DNA from: Lutjanus erythropterus
Taxonomy: Eukaryota; Chordata; Actinopteri; Lutjaniformes; Lutjanidae
Direction of reading: 5' to 3'
Assembly: GCA_020091685.1 (NCBI GenBank)
Contig: CM034599.1
Coordinates: forward strand, 25,171,922-25,235,921
Length of the DNA: 64,000 nucleotides
Below, piece by piece: positions 50,652 through 64,000 of this stretch. The notes beneath the pieces were generated by a model that worked only from the letters and a program-made list of their open reading frames with translations, was not told where the DNA came from and did not search any database. The position numbers and the translations under genes were made by a program. Positions within the stretch are counted from its first letter, which is position 1; every line of letters begins with the position of its first letter.

Positions 50652-63911
<13,260 letters not shown>

Positions 63912-64000
63912 CTGAGAATAAATGAGAAATGTTAACTATGGCACAGCAATTAACAGACAATGCAAGAGAATATTATAATTAATGTTAGAAAGAACAAGGA

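Overview
This window is animal nuclear DNA, almost certainly from a ray-finned (teleost, probably percomorph) fish. Small GT-AG exons sit in AT-rich introns, and several typical teleost dispersed repeats and CA/TG microsatellites are present. All five recognisable protein genes lie on the minus strand. Read 5' to 3' on that strand (right to left in these coordinates) the order is hnrnpk (5' part missing) - qng1 (C9orf64 homologue) - kif27 - gkap1 - ubiquilin. This is the order of human 9q21.32 (HNRNPK, C9orf64/QNG1, KIF27, GKAP1, UBQLN1), so the block is conserved. No exon of IDNK, which lies between GKAP1 and UBQLN1 in human, was recognised.

Layout: 0.4-9.7 kb, an 11-exon ubiquilin gene (534 aa). 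9.8-12.9 kb, intergenic DNA with a frameshifted, unidentified plus-strand coding remnant near 10.4-11.35 kb. 13.0-21.5 kb, gkap1 (11 coding exons, 384 aa). 22.6-36.7 kb, kif27 (15 coding exons, 1,316 aa; one further repeat-derived candidate exon). 38.1-48.7 kb, qng1 (6 coding exons, 339 aa) with a probable CGCG-box promoter. 49.8-64.0 kb, the last 13 coding exons of hnrnpk, with the miR-7 precursor in its last intron. I rebuilt every gene exon by exon, and reading frame and splice phase close at every junction listed.

The genes are not an operon-like functional unit. They cover ubiquitin-proteasome shuttling (ubiquilin), anchoring of cGMP-dependent kinase (gkap1), a ciliary kinesin of the Costal-2 family (kif27), queuine salvage (qng1) and poly(C) RNA binding (hnrnpk) with its resident microRNA. 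The points most worth following are: two clear GC-AG introns and one possible one, including the intron that hosts miR-7; a C/U-rich tract in that intron that could bind the host protein; a symmetric 84-nt exon candidate in kif27 that lies inside a dispersed repeat; the palindromic TCTCGCGAGA pair near qng1; and the unidentified plus-strand remnant. I see no clearly undescribed multi-gene system here.
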